Notes under the pieces: model-generated
Told to the model about the DNA's origin: nothing
Databases searched by the model: none
The model's input: the letters and a program-made list of their open reading frames with translations, nothing else
Source of the DNA: Candidatus Avipropionibacterium avicola
GTDB lineage: Bacteria > Actinomycetota > Actinomycetes > Propionibacteriales > Propionibacteriaceae
Direction of reading: 5' to 3'
NCBI GenBank assembly: GCA_018715445.1
Contig: DVLP01000250.1
Span: 1-6,680, forward strand
DNA: 6,680 bases
Part shown: piece by piece, positions 6,082 through 6,680 of the stretch
Numbering within the stretch: position 1 is the first letter of the stretch
Layout: every line of letters starts with the position of its first letter
Position numbers and translations under genes: made by a program

Positions 6082-6099
6082 GCCGGATGCGGATCCGGC
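6082..6099 (-). terminator. Hairpin after the DUF488 gene
   Basis: GCCGGAT (6082-6088) and ATCCGGC (6093-6099) form a perfect 7-bp stem with the 4-base loop GCGG. On the minus strand it begins five bases after the DUF488 stop codon. No U-tract follows, so at best it is a U-poor terminator. It separates the DUF488 gene from the co-directional dehydrogenase gene 72 bases downstream. Confidence 0.45.
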
Positions 6100-6104
6100 G
6101 TCGG

Positions 6105-6455
6105 TCAGTCGCCGAGCATTTCGGCCAGCACGCTCGCCTGGCTGATGTCGGCTGCCTTCGAGGCGGTGAGCAGGGTGAGGCGTTTGCCCTTCACGGTCTC
6201 CCGCAGCCGGTCGAGGGCTTCGCGTCCCCGCTCGGTGTCGAGCTCCTTGCGGTAGCGGCGGGCGAACTCGTCGTACTTCTCGGGGTCATGGCCGTACCAC
6301 TTGCGAAGCTCGGTCGACGGGGCGACGTCGGTGTTCCAGTCATCCAGCTGGGCATCGTCCTTACGGATCCCTCGCGGCCACACCCGATCCACCAGCACTC
6401 GGGTCCCGTCGTTGTGGCCCGGCTCGTCGTAGATGCGTTTCACGACAACGTTCAT
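6105..6455 (-). CDS. DUF488 family protein (YeaO-like)
   Basis: A 116-residue soluble protein of the DUF488 family, close in length and motif order to E. coli YeaO (about 115 residues). Visible motifs are VKRIYD (5-10), DGTRVLVDRVWPRGI (16-30), DDW-x5-PSTELRKWY (38-54), YDEFARRY (61-68) and LTLLTASK (93-100). The molecular function of the family is not established. The start at 6455 is chosen because it matches the family N-terminus; the in-frame ATG at 6542 would add 29 arginine-rich residues and is a read-back of the promoter. A GGAG lies only two bases before the ATG, too close for a normal ribosome site, while TATAGC seven bases upstream suggests transcription may begin at the start codon. 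A hairpin follows its stop codon. Confidence 0.88.
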   Translation of the reverse strand: MNVVVKRIYDEPGHNDGTRVLVDRVWPRGIRKDDAQLDDWNTDVAPSTELRKWYGHDPEKYDEFARRYRKELDTERGREALDRLRETVKGKRLTLLTASKAADISQASVLAEMLGD

Positions 6456-6462
6456 GTCTCCA

Positions 6463-6491
6463 GCTATACACCGCCGTCGCGCAGTTCTCAC
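6463..6491 (-). promoter_or_regulatory. Candidate promoter of the DUF488 gene (leaderless spacing)
   Basis: On the minus strand GTGAGA (6491-6486, four of six matches to TTGACA) and TATAGC (6468-6463) are 17 bases apart. The -10-like box ends seven bases from ATG 6455, so the transcript would begin at or next to the start codon. Confidence 0.4.
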
Positions 6492-6598
6492 ACCCCTTCG
6501 GCGGATTCGACGGCCGTTGTGCCGGTTGGCACCACCGTGCACGTGCCGTACACCGATTTACCGCAGGTAGTTCGCTTCCGGAAGGGGCGGCTTCCCAA

Positions 6599-6627
6599 GG
6601 TCCCGAGAGGTCGCGGTCCCGGAGGTC
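6599..6627. repeat. Imperfect tandem direct repeat overlapping a stop codon
   Basis: GGTCCCGAGAGGTC (6599-6612) and GGTCCCGGAGGTC (6615-6627) repeat with a 16-base period, the second copy lacking one base. The right copy runs into the stop codon of the partial gene at 6626. Just left, CTTCCGGAAG (6575-6584) is a 10-base palindrome, and GGAAG/CTTCC (6580-6584, 6591-6595) can form a small hairpin, perhaps a weak end-of-gene signal. Confidence 0.4.
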
Positions 6628-6680
6628 AGTCGGTGCTGGCGGTCGCGAGGCTGGACTGCAGCCTTCGTACGTTGTCGAGC
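6626..6680 (-). CDS. C-terminal tail of a gene entering from the right edge
   Basis: On the minus strand an open frame enters from the right edge and ends at TGA 6628-6626, giving the last 17 complete codons: LDNVRRLQSSLATASTD. Fifteen of 17 codons end in G or C, as in the other genes here, and the residues suit an amphipathic helix followed by a polar tail. This is too short for any identification. The position, with a 170-base gap before the next leftward gene, is consistent with a real gene end. Confidence 0.4.
   Translation of the reverse strand, partial: LDNVRRLQSSLATASTD

Noticed and set aside
1..6680. tRNA genes, CRISPR arrays or insertion sequences
   Set aside because: No T-loop-like GTTCGA cloverleaf, no regularly spaced repeats and no transposase motifs or terminal inverted repeats were found by eye.

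Overview
The window is high-GC DNA with strongly GC-ending codons, tightly packed genes and AGGAG-type ribosome binding sites. Together with a Tat lipoprotein, a Gly/Gln/Pro/Tyr-rich membrane-protein N-terminus and possible leaderless starts, this points to an actinomycete (Actinomycetota). I cannot fix the family from sequence alone.

Layout: (1) 1-203, minus strand, the first 67 codons of a probable membrane protein with a low-complexity Q/G/P/Y-rich N-terminus. (2) 204-783, a 580-base non-coding stretch whose part nearest the sugar operon (513-753) holds five hairpins in a row. (3) 784-3693, minus strand, a two-gene operon: a secreted clan GH-A-like glycoside hydrolase (2476-3693) followed after 33 bases by a Tat-exported lipoprotein of the ABC sugar-binding type (784-2442). 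(4) 3694-3854, a divergent promoter region with short palindromes. (5) 3855-4943, plus strand, a regulator with a DeoR/GlpR-type helix-turn-helix joined to a LacI/PurR-type sugar-sensing domain. (6) 4950-6032, minus strand, a zinc-dependent medium-chain dehydrogenase that converges on the regulator with only 6 bases between them. (7) 6105-6455, minus strand, a small DUF488 (YeaO-like) protein. (8) 6626-6680, minus strand, the C-terminal tail of a further gene.

How the genes may work together (inference): the secreted hydrolase would cut a glycan outside the cell, the lipoprotein would capture the released saccharide at the membrane, the divergent chimeric regulator would sense a sugar and control the operon, and the dehydrogenase could oxidise a sugar or polyol. 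No permease or ATPase gene is present, so the binding protein must use a transporter encoded elsewhere or have another role. The dehydrogenase and the DUF488 gene may simply be neighbours.

The most interesting parts are the hydrolase, which I cannot place in a named CAZy family, its pairing with an orphan binding protein under a DeoR/LacI chimera, and the hairpin-rich non-coding stretch.
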